A stretch of 64,000 bases of DNA, taken from the NCBI RefSeq assembly GCF_900176395.1, contig NZ_FWXL01000001.1, positions 186,001-250,000 on the forward strand, given 5' to 3'. This document shows, piece after piece, positions 18,374 through 26,985 of the stretch; within the stretch, counting starts at the first letter, position 1; each line of letters starts with the position of its first letter. Source of the DNA: Novosphingobium sp. B1. Its GTDB lineage: Bacteria > Pseudomonadota > Alphaproteobacteria > Sphingomonadales > Sphingomonadaceae. The notes below the pieces were generated by a model. It had not been told where the DNA came from. It was given only the letters and a program-made list of their open reading frames with translations, and searched no databases. A program made the position numbers and the translations under genes.

Positions 18374-19859
18374 AGGTCTCGCACGGGGCGAGGGGATCGA
18401 TGCTGCCCCGCTCGCGCTGATCGAAGACACTGCACATGGTCCGCGCATTGCCGCAGCCAATGCGGCTGCCCTTGCCGCCGGCACCGCCCCGTCGATGCGG
18501 CTCACCGATGCGCGCACGCTCTGTCCAGCGCTTGCGGTCCGCCCCGCCGATGCCGCAGGTGATCTCGCCTTTCTGGAGAACCTTGCCCTGTGGGCACAAC
18601 GCTGGGGGCCGTGGAGCGCGCTTGATCCGCCAGACGGTCTGCTCGTGGATACCAGCGGTGTGGCTCACCTGTTCGGCGGCGAGCGCGCGCTGATCGGCGA
18701 TGTGCTGGGCTTGCTGGACAAGCGCGGCCTTGTCGCCCGCGCCGCACTTGCCCCCACGGCGGGCGCGGCCTGGGCGCTGGCGCGTTACGGGCCTGTGGCC
18801 GCGATCCAGCCTGCTGAAGCCGATCCACGCACCTTTCTCGCCGATCTGCCCGTTGCTGCATTGCGCCTCGATGCCGATGTGATCCTGCTTTTGCGCCGCC
18901 TGGGCCTGAAGCGCCTGGGCCAGATCGAGGGACTCACGCGCGAGAACCTTGCCCGCCGCTTCCGCAATCATCGCTCGGCAGCGGCAAATCCCCTGTTGCG
19001 GCTCGACCAGATCCTCGGCCTGCGGCCCGAGCCGCTGCTGCCAGTCGTCGGCGTGCCGGCTCCTATGGTCCAACGCCGGTTGATGGAACCGATCCGCCAT
19101 CGCACCTTGCTCGATCAGGTAGTTGAAGATCTTGCCACCGACATGGCCCGCCTGCTCGAAGGACTGGGGCAGGGCGCGCGCCGTCTCGAGCTGGGGATGT
19201 GGAAGGTCGATGGCGAAGTCGTGGTGCGTCGGCTCGAAATGGCCGTCGCCTCACGCGATCCTGCGCATATCTGCCGCCTGTTCGCCGCGCGGCTCGATGA
19301 TCTCGATGCCGGGTTCGGCATAGAACTCGTGCGTCTTCGTGCGTCCTGGGCCGAGCCCTTGCAGCTGTCCCAGGCCGATCTCGATGCGGCAGCCGAGCGC
19401 CATGGTACCAGCCTTGCCGCCTGCATCGACCGCTTGACTGTCCGCCTTGGTCCGGAAGCGGTACGGCGCCCCGTCGCGCATGGCAGCCACCTGCCTGAGC
19501 GCGCCCAGCGCTGGCAGCCGCCATTGGATGACTTGCCATCTTCACAAGAAGAATTGCATTTCCATCACAGGCCTATGAAACTGCTGGATAAACCTGAATC
19601 GGTTGCGGTGATATACGAGACGCCTGACGGTCTCCCGCGGCAGTTTCAATGGCGCGGCCAGCTGCATAAGGTTGCGCGTGCCGAAGGGCCTGAGCGCGTT
19701 GCGCCCGAATGGTGGCGCGAACGCTCCACCGTGCGTTTGCGCGATTACTACAGGATCGAGGACGAAGCCGGGCGGCGCTACTGGATCTACCGCCATGGCA
19801 TGATCGGCGACGGGCGCGGTGGAGCCCCTGAATGGTTCATCCAGGGGCTCTTTGCATGA
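18267..19859 (+). CDS. imuB: ImuB, Y-family polymerase-like mutasome hub
   Basis: Polymerase-inactive Y-family homologue that links ImuA, DnaE2 and the sliding clamp. The product is about 530 residues. The N-terminus is RRIMAIWCTDLAIDRWRL. Where true Y polymerases have the catalytic SIDE motif, this protein has VDTSGVAHLFGGE, the usual ImuB form. A fingers/thumb region with a helix-hairpin-helix-like segment (LLLRRLGLKRLGQIEGL) and a long C-terminal extension follow. The ATG at 18267 keeps the conserved RRxMAIW stretch; an alternative ATG at 18324 would remove it. It ends four bases before the convergent hydrolase stop. In this genome imuB is separated from dnaE2 by a hydrolase and two repair genes. 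Confidence 0.9.
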   Translation: MTTLSSSPNLLSQNPGRRIMAIWCTDLAIDRWRLAEGLARGEGIDAAPLALIEDTAHGPRIAAANAAALAAGTAPSMRLTDARTLCPALAVRPADAAGDLAFLENLALWAQRWGPWSALDPPDGLLVDTSGVAHLFGGERALIGDVLGLLDKRGLVARAALAPTAGAAWALARYGPVAAIQPAEADPRTFLADLPVAALRLDADVILLLRRLGLKRLGQIEGLTRENLARRFRNHRSAAANPLLRLDQILGLRPEPLLPVVGVPAPMVQRRLMEPIRHRTLLDQVVEDLATDMARLLEGLGQGARRLELGMWKVDGEVVVRRLEMAVASRDPAHICRLFAARLDDLDAGFGIELVRLRASWAEPLQLSQADLDAAAERHGTSLAACIDRLTVRLGPEAVRRPVAHGSHLPERAQRWQPPLDDLPSSQEELHFHHRPMKLLDKPESVAVIYETPDGLPRQFQWRGQLHKVARAEGPERVAPEWWRERSTVRLRDYYRIEDEAGRRYWIYRHGMIGDGRGGAPEWFIQGLFA

Positions 19860-19863
19860 GAGA

Positions 19864-20763
19864 TCAGACTGCCGGTGCGACGATGGTCTGCGCAGTCAGC
19901 GTATCAATGACTTCCTGCGGCATCGTTTCGGCAGGGCGGCCAGACAGGAAATCGAGCAGGTCATTGGTCAGCCGCTCGGTCTGCGTGGCAAACACGCCGT
20001 GCGGTTCGCCATCATATTCGATGAGCGTGGAATGCGGCACTGCCTTGGCCACCGCGCGCCCCGTCGCCTCGATTGGCACTGTGGCGTCCGAAGTACCATG
20101 GATGACAAGTGTAGGTACCCGGAACGAGGCAAGATCACCGCGGAAGTCGGTGGTGGCAAAGGCCTTGGCGGCGAGCAACGTCGGCCGCAGGCCCGCTTGC
20201 ATGGCAGTGGCCCACGAAAGCTTCAGCGTCTCGTCGCTTACTGGCTTGCTCAGCATGCCCACGCCGTAAAAATCGCGGAAGAAGCCGGTGAAGAACTTTG
20301 CGCGATCCTCCAGCATGCCATCGGTCATTTCATCGAAGGTCGATTGCGGCACGCCTTCCGGGTTGTCGTCGGTCTTGAGCATGTAGGGCACGACCGAGGA
20401 CACCAGCGCCACTCGTGAAACACCGCGTCCCCCATGCCGCGACATGTAGCGCGCGATCTCGCCGCCGCCCATCGAGAAGCCGACAAGGGCTGCGTTGTCG
20501 CTTGCATTCATTGCCGTCATGACGTCAGCCAGATCATCGGCAAAGGTATCGTAGTCATAGCCCTCTGAAGGCTGATCGGAACGCCCGAACCCGCGCCGGT
20601 CATAGGCAATGGCACGAAAGCCTGCATCGGCCAGCGCATTGCTCACCGGGTCCCAGCTGTCGCCCGACAGCGGCCAGCCGTGGATCAGCACCACCAGCGG
20701 GCCATCGCCCCACGACTTCGCAAATAGACGGGTCCCGTCGCGGGTCTCGATCATCGTCATCAA
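19864..20763 (-). CDS. Alpha/beta hydrolase, non-haem chloroperoxidase-like
   Basis: Serine hydrolase of 299 residues in the family that includes perhydrolases/non-haem haloperoxidases and arylesterases. The catalytic triad can be read as Ser97 in GFSMGG, Asp226 in HGTSDATVP and His255 in GEPHGVF. The oxyanion motif is IHGWPLSG, and the AYDRRGFGRSDQP segment is typical. No signal peptide, so cytoplasmic. The first ATG at 20763 has GAGGAGA at the right distance. The gene lies against the direction of the SOS genes that flank it and has its own perfect EcfG-type promoter. It therefore looks like a general-stress gene sitting inside the mutasome region rather than part of it. Confidence 0.9.
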   Translation of the reverse strand: MMTMIETRDGTRLFAKSWGDGPLVVLIHGWPLSGDSWDPVSNALADAGFRAIAYDRRGFGRSDQPSEGYDYDTFADDLADVMTAMNASDNAALVGFSMGGGEIARYMSRHGGRGVSRVALVSSVVPYMLKTDDNPEGVPQSTFDEMTDGMLEDRAKFFTGFFRDFYGVGMLSKPVSDETLKLSWATAMQAGLRPTLLAAKAFATTDFRGDLASFRVPTLVIHGTSDATVPIEATGRAVAKAVPHSTLIEYDGEPHGVFATQTERLTNDLLDFLSGRPAETMPQEVIDTLTAQTIVAPAV

Positions 20764-20797
20764 ACTGTCTCCTCAGGCCCCACCCGTGTGACTTGCC

Positions 20798-20822
20798 AAC
20801 GGCTCGTCCCGTTTCGCGTTCC
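20798..20822 (-). promoter_or_regulatory. EcfG-type general stress promoter
   Basis: On the reverse strand GGAAC (20822-20818) and CGTT (20801-20798) are exactly 16 bases apart. The -10 element is 34 bases upstream of the hydrolase start at 20763. Confidence 0.8.
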
Positions 20823-20868
20823 TTCTCCCCGCCTGTCCACAGGTACGGGCTGGCGCATGGCATGCAAA

Positions 20869-20883
20869 GAACATATAAAGAAC
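20869..20883 (+). promoter_or_regulatory. LexA box upstream of the radical SAM-udgX-dnaE2 operon
   Basis: GAAC-ATATAAA-GAAC matches the alphaproteobacterial LexA operator. The spacer holds a -10-like TATAAA. The box ends only two bases before the ATG at 20886, so the transcript would have little or no leader. Confidence 0.85.
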
Positions 20884-20885
20884 AC

Positions 20886-22133
20886 ATGTCGCAGCTTACT
20901 GTTCTTGAACGCCTCGAAATTCTGGCTGATGCTGCCAAGTACGATGCCTCCTGCGCCTCGTCGGGCACCACCAAGCGCAACAGCAAGGGTGGCAAAGGTA
21001 TCGGATCGACCGAGGGCATGGGCATCTGCCACGCCTATGCGCCTGATGGTCGCTGCATCTCGCTGCTGAAGATCCTGCTGACCAACCATTGCGTGTTCGA
21101 TTGCCATTACTGCGTGAACCGCAAGAGCTCGAACACCCGCCGCGCGCGCTTCACGCCGCAAGAGGTGGTGGACCTGACGCTGTCGTTCTATCGCCGCAAC
21201 TATATCGAAGGTCTGTTCCTTTCTTCCGGCATCGTAAAAAGCTCCAGCCATACCATGGAGCAGTTGATAGAAGTTGCTCGTATCTTGCGGGAAGAACATG
21301 ATTTTCGCGGCTATATCCACCTCAAGACTATCCCCGAGGCCGATCCCGAACTGGTTGCGCAGGCCGGGCTTTACGCTGACCGCGTCTCGATCAACGTCGA
21401 ACTGCCAACGGTCGCCGGCCTTACCCGTCTCGCGCCTGACAAGTCAGCACCGCAGATCGAAGGTGCGATGGGATCGCTGAAAGAAGCGATCGTCGAGGCC
21501 AAGGACGCCCGCAAGCGCTTCCGCCATGCGCCGAAGTTCGCTCCCGCCGGCCAGTCCACGCAGATGATCGTCGGCGCCGATGCCGCTACCGATGCCGATA
21601 TCGTCGGCCGGGCCAGCACGCTTTATGATCGCTTCCGCCTGCGCCGCGTCTATTACTCAGCCTTCAGCCCGATCCCTGATGCCAGTGCGGTCCTGCCGCT
21701 GAAGCGACCACCCTTGATGCGTGAACACCGGCTCTACCAGTCCGACTGGTTGATGCGCTTCTACGGTTTTGCGCCGCATGAGGTGCAGCAAGCTGCGGGT
21801 AGCGACGGCATGCTCCCTCTTGATGTCGATCCAAAGCTGGCTTGGGCGCTGCGCTTTCGTGGCGACTTCCCGGTCGATGTCAATCGGGCCCCGCGCGAGA
21901 AACTGCTGCGTGTGCCGGGGCTGGGGGTGAAGGCTGTCAACGCGCTCGTTGCCGCACGCCGCCAGCGCCGTCTGCGCCTTGCCGATGTTGGCAAGCTTAC
22001 CGTCTCCATTGCCAAAGTGCGCCCATTCATCGTCACCGAGGACTGGCGTCCGATCATGCTGACCGACCGGGTGGATCTGCAAACCCTGCTGGTCCCTGCG
22101 GCCAAACCTGCGCAGATGGAACTCTTTGCATGA
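20886..22133 (+). CDS. Putative DNA modification/repair radical SAM protein (UDG-linked)
   Basis: Iron-sulphur enzyme of 415 residues expected to generate a 5'-deoxyadenosyl radical; its substrate is unknown. The radical SAM cluster motif CX3CX2C is present as C69, C73 and C76 (NHCVFDCHYCVNRK). The C-terminus has a helix-hairpin-helix DNA-binding segment (LLRVPGLGVKAVNALVAARR). Families with this layout are recognised by their fixed pairing with a uracil-DNA glycosylase-like neighbour, as here. The ATG at 20886 gives the family N-terminus (ERLEILADAAKYDASCASSG); an ATG at 20862 and a TTG at 20793 are alternatives. It overlaps udgX by ATGA and is first in a LexA-boxed operon with dnaE2. Confidence 0.88.
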   Translation: MSQLTVLERLEILADAAKYDASCASSGTTKRNSKGGKGIGSTEGMGICHAYAPDGRCISLLKILLTNHCVFDCHYCVNRKSSNTRRARFTPQEVVDLTLSFYRRNYIEGLFLSSGIVKSSSHTMEQLIEVARILREEHDFRGYIHLKTIPEADPELVAQAGLYADRVSINVELPTVAGLTRLAPDKSAPQIEGAMGSLKEAIVEAKDARKRFRHAPKFAPAGQSTQMIVGADAATDADIVGRASTLYDRFRLRRVYYSAFSPIPDASAVLPLKRPPLMREHRLYQSDWLMRFYGFAPHEVQQAAGSDGMLPLDVDPKLAWALRFRGDFPVDVNRAPREKLLRVPGLGVKAVNALVAARRQRRLRLADVGKLTVSIAKVRPFIVTEDWRPIMLTDRVDLQTLLVPAAKPAQMELFA

Positions 22134-23569
22134 AGCCGTTCCGCGACATGCGGCTGTCCGGCGCTTTCCGCATCGAGCTAGCCGCTCCGGACGATTTCGA
22201 AGGTTGGCGCGATGCTGCCCGCCGCATGGTCCGTGCCGATGTGCCGCCGGACCGCATCACTTGGGAATCCCCGGCGGACCAAGGGGCGGACCTGTTTGCG
22301 CATGGCGGTCGCCGCCTGCCATCGCCGCCTGCCGATGCTCCGCAACCGCGCGTTTCCAGAGACTTTCTGCAGCTTGCGCAAAGCGTGATCCTGCATTCTG
22401 ATTCCAAACGATTTTCTCTTCTCTATCGCGTGTTGTGGCGCCTGCAGTCATGCCCCCGACTGATGGAGGACAAGGCTGATGCCGACGTCCGTTCGATGGA
22501 GGATCTGGCGCGGCAGGTGCGGCGCGACATTCACAAGATGCGCGCCTTCGTCCGTTTCCGCAGCATGGAGGACGAAGGGATGGAGCGCTACGTGGCGTGG
22601 TTTGAGCCTGAGCACCATATCTTGCGCGCCAATGCCGGGTTTTTTGTACGCCGCTTCACCACGATGCAGTGGTCGATCCTTACCCCGCGCGGCACTCTGC
22701 ATTGGGATGGCACAGCGCTGCAGGAAGGTCCGCCAGCGACCCGTGCCGATGCGCCCTCGGGTGATCCGGTCGAGGTACTATGGCGCAAGTATTATGCATC
22801 GATCTTCAACCCGGCGCGTTTGAAGGTCGGGGCGATGCTCAAGGAAATGCCCCGAAAGTACTGGAAGAACATGCCAGAAGCGGCACTCATTCCCGAGCTG
22901 ATCGCAGGAGCGCAGGCACGCGAGGCACAGATGGTGAAGGCGGGCGAACACGACTTCGGCGATCGGCCGCAGAGTCTCGGTGCAATTGGCGAGGCGATTC
23001 TGGCCTGCCGCCGGTGCGAGATCGGCTGCAATGGCACGCGCGCAGTCATGGGCGAGGGGCCGTCTTCCGCGCCGCTGATGATCGTGGGAGAACAGCCTGG
23101 TGACAGCGAGGAGGAGCAGGGTCGCCCGTTCGTCGGCCCGGCAGGTCGCCTGCTGCACTCCCATCTCGAGGAAGCAGGCATTTCGGACGAGCGCACCTAT
23201 GTCACCAACGCCGTAAAGCACTTCAAGTTCGTGCCCCGTGGCAAGCGTCGCCTGCACCAGAACCCGACGGCCAAGGAAATCGATGTGTGCCGGTGGTGGC
23301 TCGATGGCGAGCGGGTCATGGTCAAACCCCATCTTGTGCTTGCCTTGGGCGCAAGCGCGGCGCGCAGCCTTCTGGGCAAGACGGTAAGCGTGCAGAAGGT
23401 GCGGGGGGAGCCGCAAATGCTCGATGATGGCAGCGAGCTTTGGATCACCACGCATCCGAGCTACCTTTTGCGCCTGCAGGACAATGGGCGCGCAGAAGAA
23501 GAAATCAAGTTCGCCAACGACTTGCGCAAGGTAGCTGCCAGGCTTGCGGAACTTTCCGGCGCTGACTGA
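22130..23569 (+). CDS. udgX: DUF4130 domain fused to UdgX-type uracil-DNA-binding protein
   Basis: Fusion of 479 residues. Residues 1 to about 250 form a DUF4130-type domain (FEGWRDAARRMV, MRAFVRFRSME, YVAWFEPEHHIL). Residues 270-479 are a UDG family 4-like domain of the UdgX group, with iron-sulphur ligands CRRCEIGC and C387. Motif A is GEQPGD (from 320), the UdgX-specific loop KRRLHQNP holds His376, and motif B is HPSYLLR. In characterised UdgX the loop His forms a covalent bond with uracil-DNA, and this His is conserved here. Start is by ATGA overlap with the radical SAM gene; its TGA overlaps the dnaE2 ATG by one base. Damage induction follows from the shared LexA box. Confidence 0.9.
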   Translation: MKPFRDMRLSGAFRIELAAPDDFEGWRDAARRMVRADVPPDRITWESPADQGADLFAHGGRRLPSPPADAPQPRVSRDFLQLAQSVILHSDSKRFSLLYRVLWRLQSCPRLMEDKADADVRSMEDLARQVRRDIHKMRAFVRFRSMEDEGMERYVAWFEPEHHILRANAGFFVRRFTTMQWSILTPRGTLHWDGTALQEGPPATRADAPSGDPVEVLWRKYYASIFNPARLKVGAMLKEMPRKYWKNMPEAALIPELIAGAQAREAQMVKAGEHDFGDRPQSLGAIGEAILACRRCEIGCNGTRAVMGEGPSSAPLMIVGEQPGDSEEEQGRPFVGPAGRLLHSHLEEAGISDERTYVTNAVKHFKFVPRGKRRLHQNPTAKEIDVCRWWLDGERVMVKPHLVLALGASAARSLLGKTVSVQKVRGEPQMLDDGSELWITTHPSYLLRLQDNGRAEEEIKFANDLRKVAARLAELSGAD

Positions 23570-26500
23570 TGCCCGAGCCTGCGCTGACGCCACCGCGGCG
23601 CCACGTCACACCTTCTGAAGGCAGGCCACCGCCGCCAGCGGCTTTTGTCGAACTTGGATTGGCCACCTGCTTTTCATTCCTGCGAGGCGCATCCGACGCG
23701 CGGGACCTGATCCTTGCGGCGCAGGCTCTGGGCTATGATGCGCTGGGCATTGCCGATGCCAACACCTTGGCTGGGGTGGTGCGCCTTCACACCGATGCAG
23801 AGGCGGTGAACATCCGCCCGATCATCGGATGCCGGATCGAAACGGTGGAAGGACTGGCATTCCTTGCCTATCCGCAAGATCGCGGAGCCTATGGCCGCTT
23901 GTGTCGCCTGATCTCGACGGGGCGGATGCAGACCCTCACAGGGGAGTGGCAAGCCAAGGGTGTCTGCCAGATCGATCTGGCAATGCTGGCGGAGCATGCT
24001 GAAGGCTTGCGCCTTGTCCTTGTTCCACCTGCCGATCTGGATCAGACATTTGCGTTGGAAACCGAAAGCAATGTCTATGCTTTTCTACGGGGGGAGGCAG
24101 CGGTTGCTCCACCGGTTTCCAACAGCATATCCCTGTCTTTTCCAGATCTTCTCCCCCGTCTTGTCCACAGTTTGCCGAGCATGCGTCATGTCGCTGCAAG
24201 CTACCTCTACGTTGGCGATGACATTGCCCGCATCGAGCGCCTGAACGCGCTGGCGCGGAGCAGCGGCCTTGGCCTGCTTGCGACCAATGAAGTGCTTTAC
24301 GCCACGCCTGCACGCCGCCCGCTTCAGGATGTGATGACGGCCATCCGCCACAAGACGACTGTCGCAAAGGCGGGGCATTTGCTTGAACCCAACGCTGAAC
24401 GGCATCTCAAGTCACCGGAAGAGATGGTCCGGCTGTTCGAACGTTGGCCCGATGCGATTGCGGCGACGCGCCAAGTGGCGGACTCCTGCCGGTTCAATCT
24501 CAGGGAACTGCGCTATGAGTATCCCGAGGAGATTTGCCCCGAAGGCCACGATCCGCAATCCTGGCTTGAGATGCAGACCTGGGAAGGGGCACGTGGTCGC
24601 TATTGCGGAGACGTGCCGGATGGCGTTGCCGAAACCTTGCGACGCGAACTTGAACTCATCGGGAAGCTGGATCTCGCAACCTACTTCCTGACTATCAAGG
24701 ATATTGTTGATTTCGCGCGCAATTGTGATCCGCCGATCCTTTGCCAGGGACGTGGGTCAGCAGCCAACTCTGCAGTATGCTACTGCCTGGGCATCACCGC
24801 CGTCGATCCCGCAAAGCACGCCCTGCTCTTTGACCGTTTCATTTCCGAGGAGCGCAAGGAGCCCCCGGATATCGACGTCGATTTCGAGCATGAGCGGCGC
24901 GAAGAGGTCATTCAGTATATCTATCGCCGCTTCGGCCGAGCGCGAGCGGGGCTTTGCGCCACGGTCATCCATTATCGCCCGCGCATGGCGATCCGCGAAG
25001 TGGGCAAGGCGATGGGCCTTTCCGAGGACGTAACCGGCGCACTGGCGCGCACCGTCTGGGGTAGCTGGGGTACCGAAGTTGGGGAGCGGAACGTCAATGA
25101 AAGTGGCTTGGATGGCACCGATCCCTATCTCCGGCGGGTTATCACCATTGCTCAGCAAATGATTGGAATGCCTCGCCATCTCTCGCAGCATGTTGGGGGG
25201 TTCATCCTTACTCAGGGGCCTCTGACGGAGACAGTGCCGATAGGCAACGGCGCGATGGCCGATCGCAGCTTCATCGAATGGGACAAGGATGACATCGAGG
25301 CGCTCGGCATTCTCAAGGTCGATGTGCTGGCGCTCGGCATGCTCACCTGCATTCGCAAGTGCCTCGATCTGCTTGGCGCGCATCATGGACGGGACCTGAC
25401 GCTGGCCACGGTCCCGCGTGAAGACCCGGCGGTCTACGATATGCTGTGCAAGGGTGATTCTCTTGGCGTGTTCCAGGTGGAAAGCCGGGCGCAGATGAAC
25501 ATGCTGCCGCGCTTGCGGCCGCGGCAGTTCTACGATCTCGTGATTCAGGTGGCCATCGTTCGTCCCGGCCCGATCCAGGGCGACATGGTCCATCCCTATC
25601 TGAAGCGGCGACGAGGGGAGGAGAAGGTCGAGATCCCCGCACCTGGCCCCGAACATGGCCCGGCAGATGAACTGAGTTCGATCCTCAACCGCACGCTGGG
25701 AGTGCCGATCTTCCAGGAGCAGGCGATGAAGATCGCGCTCGATGCGGCAAAATTCTCCAGCAAGGATGCCAACCGCCTGCGCAAGGCCATGGCGACCTTT
25801 CGTTCGCGCGGGATGGTGCACGAACTCGAGGATCTGATGGTCGGCCGCATGGTTCAGCGCGGCTACGATCCCGACTTCGCCGCGCGCTGTTTCAACCAGA
25901 TCAAGGGCTTTGGCGAATACGGCTTTCCCGAGAGCCACGCCGCCAGCTTCGCTCATCTCGTCTACGTTTCGTCCTGGCTGAAGTGCCACTATCCCGCAGC
26001 ATTCGCCTGCGCCTTGCTGAACTCGCAGCCGATGGGCTTTTATGCACCTGCCCAGATCGTGCGCGATGCAGCCCAGCATGGCGTGCCCGTACTGCCTGTC
26101 GATGTGAACCATTCGGATTGGGACTGTACGCTGGAGCAGGGCGGGCGTGCCCTCCGGCTCGGTCTGCGGCAGATTGACGGCTTCCCTGAGCACGCAGCCG
26201 CCATGCTGGTCGCGGCAAGGAGCGAGGGTGGGGCGTTCGGGGATGCGGCAAGTCTCAAGGAGCGGGCAGGGCTGTCACCTGCGCTGGTAGAGCGGCTTGC
26301 AGCCGCCGATGCTCTGGGATCGCTCGGTCTCTCGCGCAGGCAGGCGCTATGGGACGCGCGCAGCCTCGTCGCGCCGAAGGAACTGCCGCTGTTTGCCGCC
26401 ATGACGTCACGCTCGGAGGGGGAAGAGCGCAGCCGCGCCATCTTGCCGATGATGCCCTTGTCCGAGGAGGTCGTTGCCGATTACCAGACGCATCGCCTGT

Positions 26501-26985
26501 CGTTGAAAGCCCACCCCATGGCATTCCTGCGACCGATGCTGGGGGAGCGTGGCTTTGTGCGCGCGGCAGATCTCAGAAACCACAAGTTTCGCGCCATGGT
26601 GCAGGTGGCCGGAGTGGTGCTGGTGCGCCAGCGCCCCGGCAGCGCAAAGGGCGTCTGCTTCATCACGCTCGAGGACGAGACCGGCGTGGTCAACCTGGTG
26701 ATCTGGCCTGATCTCATGGAGAAGCAGCGCAAGGTCATCATGGGCTCCCGGCTCATGGAAGTGCGCGGGCGTGTGGAGTACGATGACGAGGTCATCCACG
26801 TCATCGCCATGCACCTGACCGACGCCAGTGTCAGCCTTGATGGACTTTCCGATGCCGACAGGCTGGTGCCGCCGATTGCGCGGGCTGACGAGTGCAACCG
26901 GCCAATCCCCGAAAGAGCCGGACCCGGTGCCCGCACGCACCCGCGTGACGTGCGGATCATCCCCAGGTCACGTGACTTTCACTAG
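23569..26985 (+). CDS. dnaE2: Error-prone DNA polymerase III alpha subunit DnaE2
   Basis: Catalytic polymerase of the ImuA-ImuB-DnaE2 mutasome, 1138 residues. It has an N-terminal PHP domain (about 25-300; TCFSFLRGASDARDLI, IADANTLAGVVRLH). The polymerase core has the catalytic acidic motif PDIDVDF at about 433-439 (Asp436 and Asp438). A helix-hairpin-helix region is followed by a C-terminal OB fold (VVLVRQRPGSAKGVCFITLEDE). The segment GYGFPESHAASFAHLVYVSSW is characteristic of the DnaE group. The tail is slightly longer than most DnaE2 proteins. It starts by a one-base TGATG overlap with udgX and is the last gene of the operon. Its stop codon shares the bases CTAG with the convergent coiled-coil gene. 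Confidence 0.95.
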   Translation: MPEPALTPPRRHVTPSEGRPPPPAAFVELGLATCFSFLRGASDARDLILAAQALGYDALGIADANTLAGVVRLHTDAEAVNIRPIIGCRIETVEGLAFLAYPQDRGAYGRLCRLISTGRMQTLTGEWQAKGVCQIDLAMLAEHAEGLRLVLVPPADLDQTFALETESNVYAFLRGEAAVAPPVSNSISLSFPDLLPRLVHSLPSMRHVAASYLYVGDDIARIERLNALARSSGLGLLATNEVLYATPARRPLQDVMTAIRHKTTVAKAGHLLEPNAERHLKSPEEMVRLFERWPDAIAATRQVADSCRFNLRELRYEYPEEICPEGHDPQSWLEMQTWEGARGRYCGDVPDGVAETLRRELELIGKLDLATYFLTIKDIVDFARNCDPPILCQGRGSAANSAVCYCLGITAVDPAKHALLFDRFISEERKEPPDIDVDFEHERREEVIQYIYRRFGRARAGLCATVIHYRPRMAIREVGKAMGLSEDVTGALARTVWGSWGTEVGERNVNESGLDGTDPYLRRVITIAQQMIGMPRHLSQHVGGFILTQGPLTETVPIGNGAMADRSFIEWDKDDIEALGILKVDVLALGMLTCIRKCLDLLGAHHGRDLTLATVPREDPAVYDMLCKGDSLGVFQVESRAQMNMLPRLRPRQFYDLVIQVAIVRPGPIQGDMVHPYLKRRRGEEKVEIPAPGPEHGPADELSSILNRTLGVPIFQEQAMKIALDAAKFSSKDANRLRKAMATFRSRGMVHELEDLMVGRMVQRGYDPDFAARCFNQIKGFGEYGFPESHAASFAHLVYVSSWLKCHYPAAFACALLNSQPMGFYAPAQIVRDAAQHGVPVLPVDVNHSDWDCTLEQGGRALRLGLRQIDGFPEHAAAMLVAARSEGGAFGDAASLKERAGLSPALVERLAAADALGSLGLSRRQALWDARSLVAPKELPLFAAMTSRSEGEERSRAILPMMPLSEEVVADYQTHRLSLKAHPMAFLRPMLGERGFVRAADLRNHKFRAMVQVAGVVLVRQRPGSAKGVCFITLEDETGVVNLVIWPDLMEKQRKVIMGSRLMEVRGRVEYDDEVIHVIAMHLTDASVSLDGLSDADRLVPPIARADECNRPIPERAGPGARTHPRDVRIIPRSRDFH

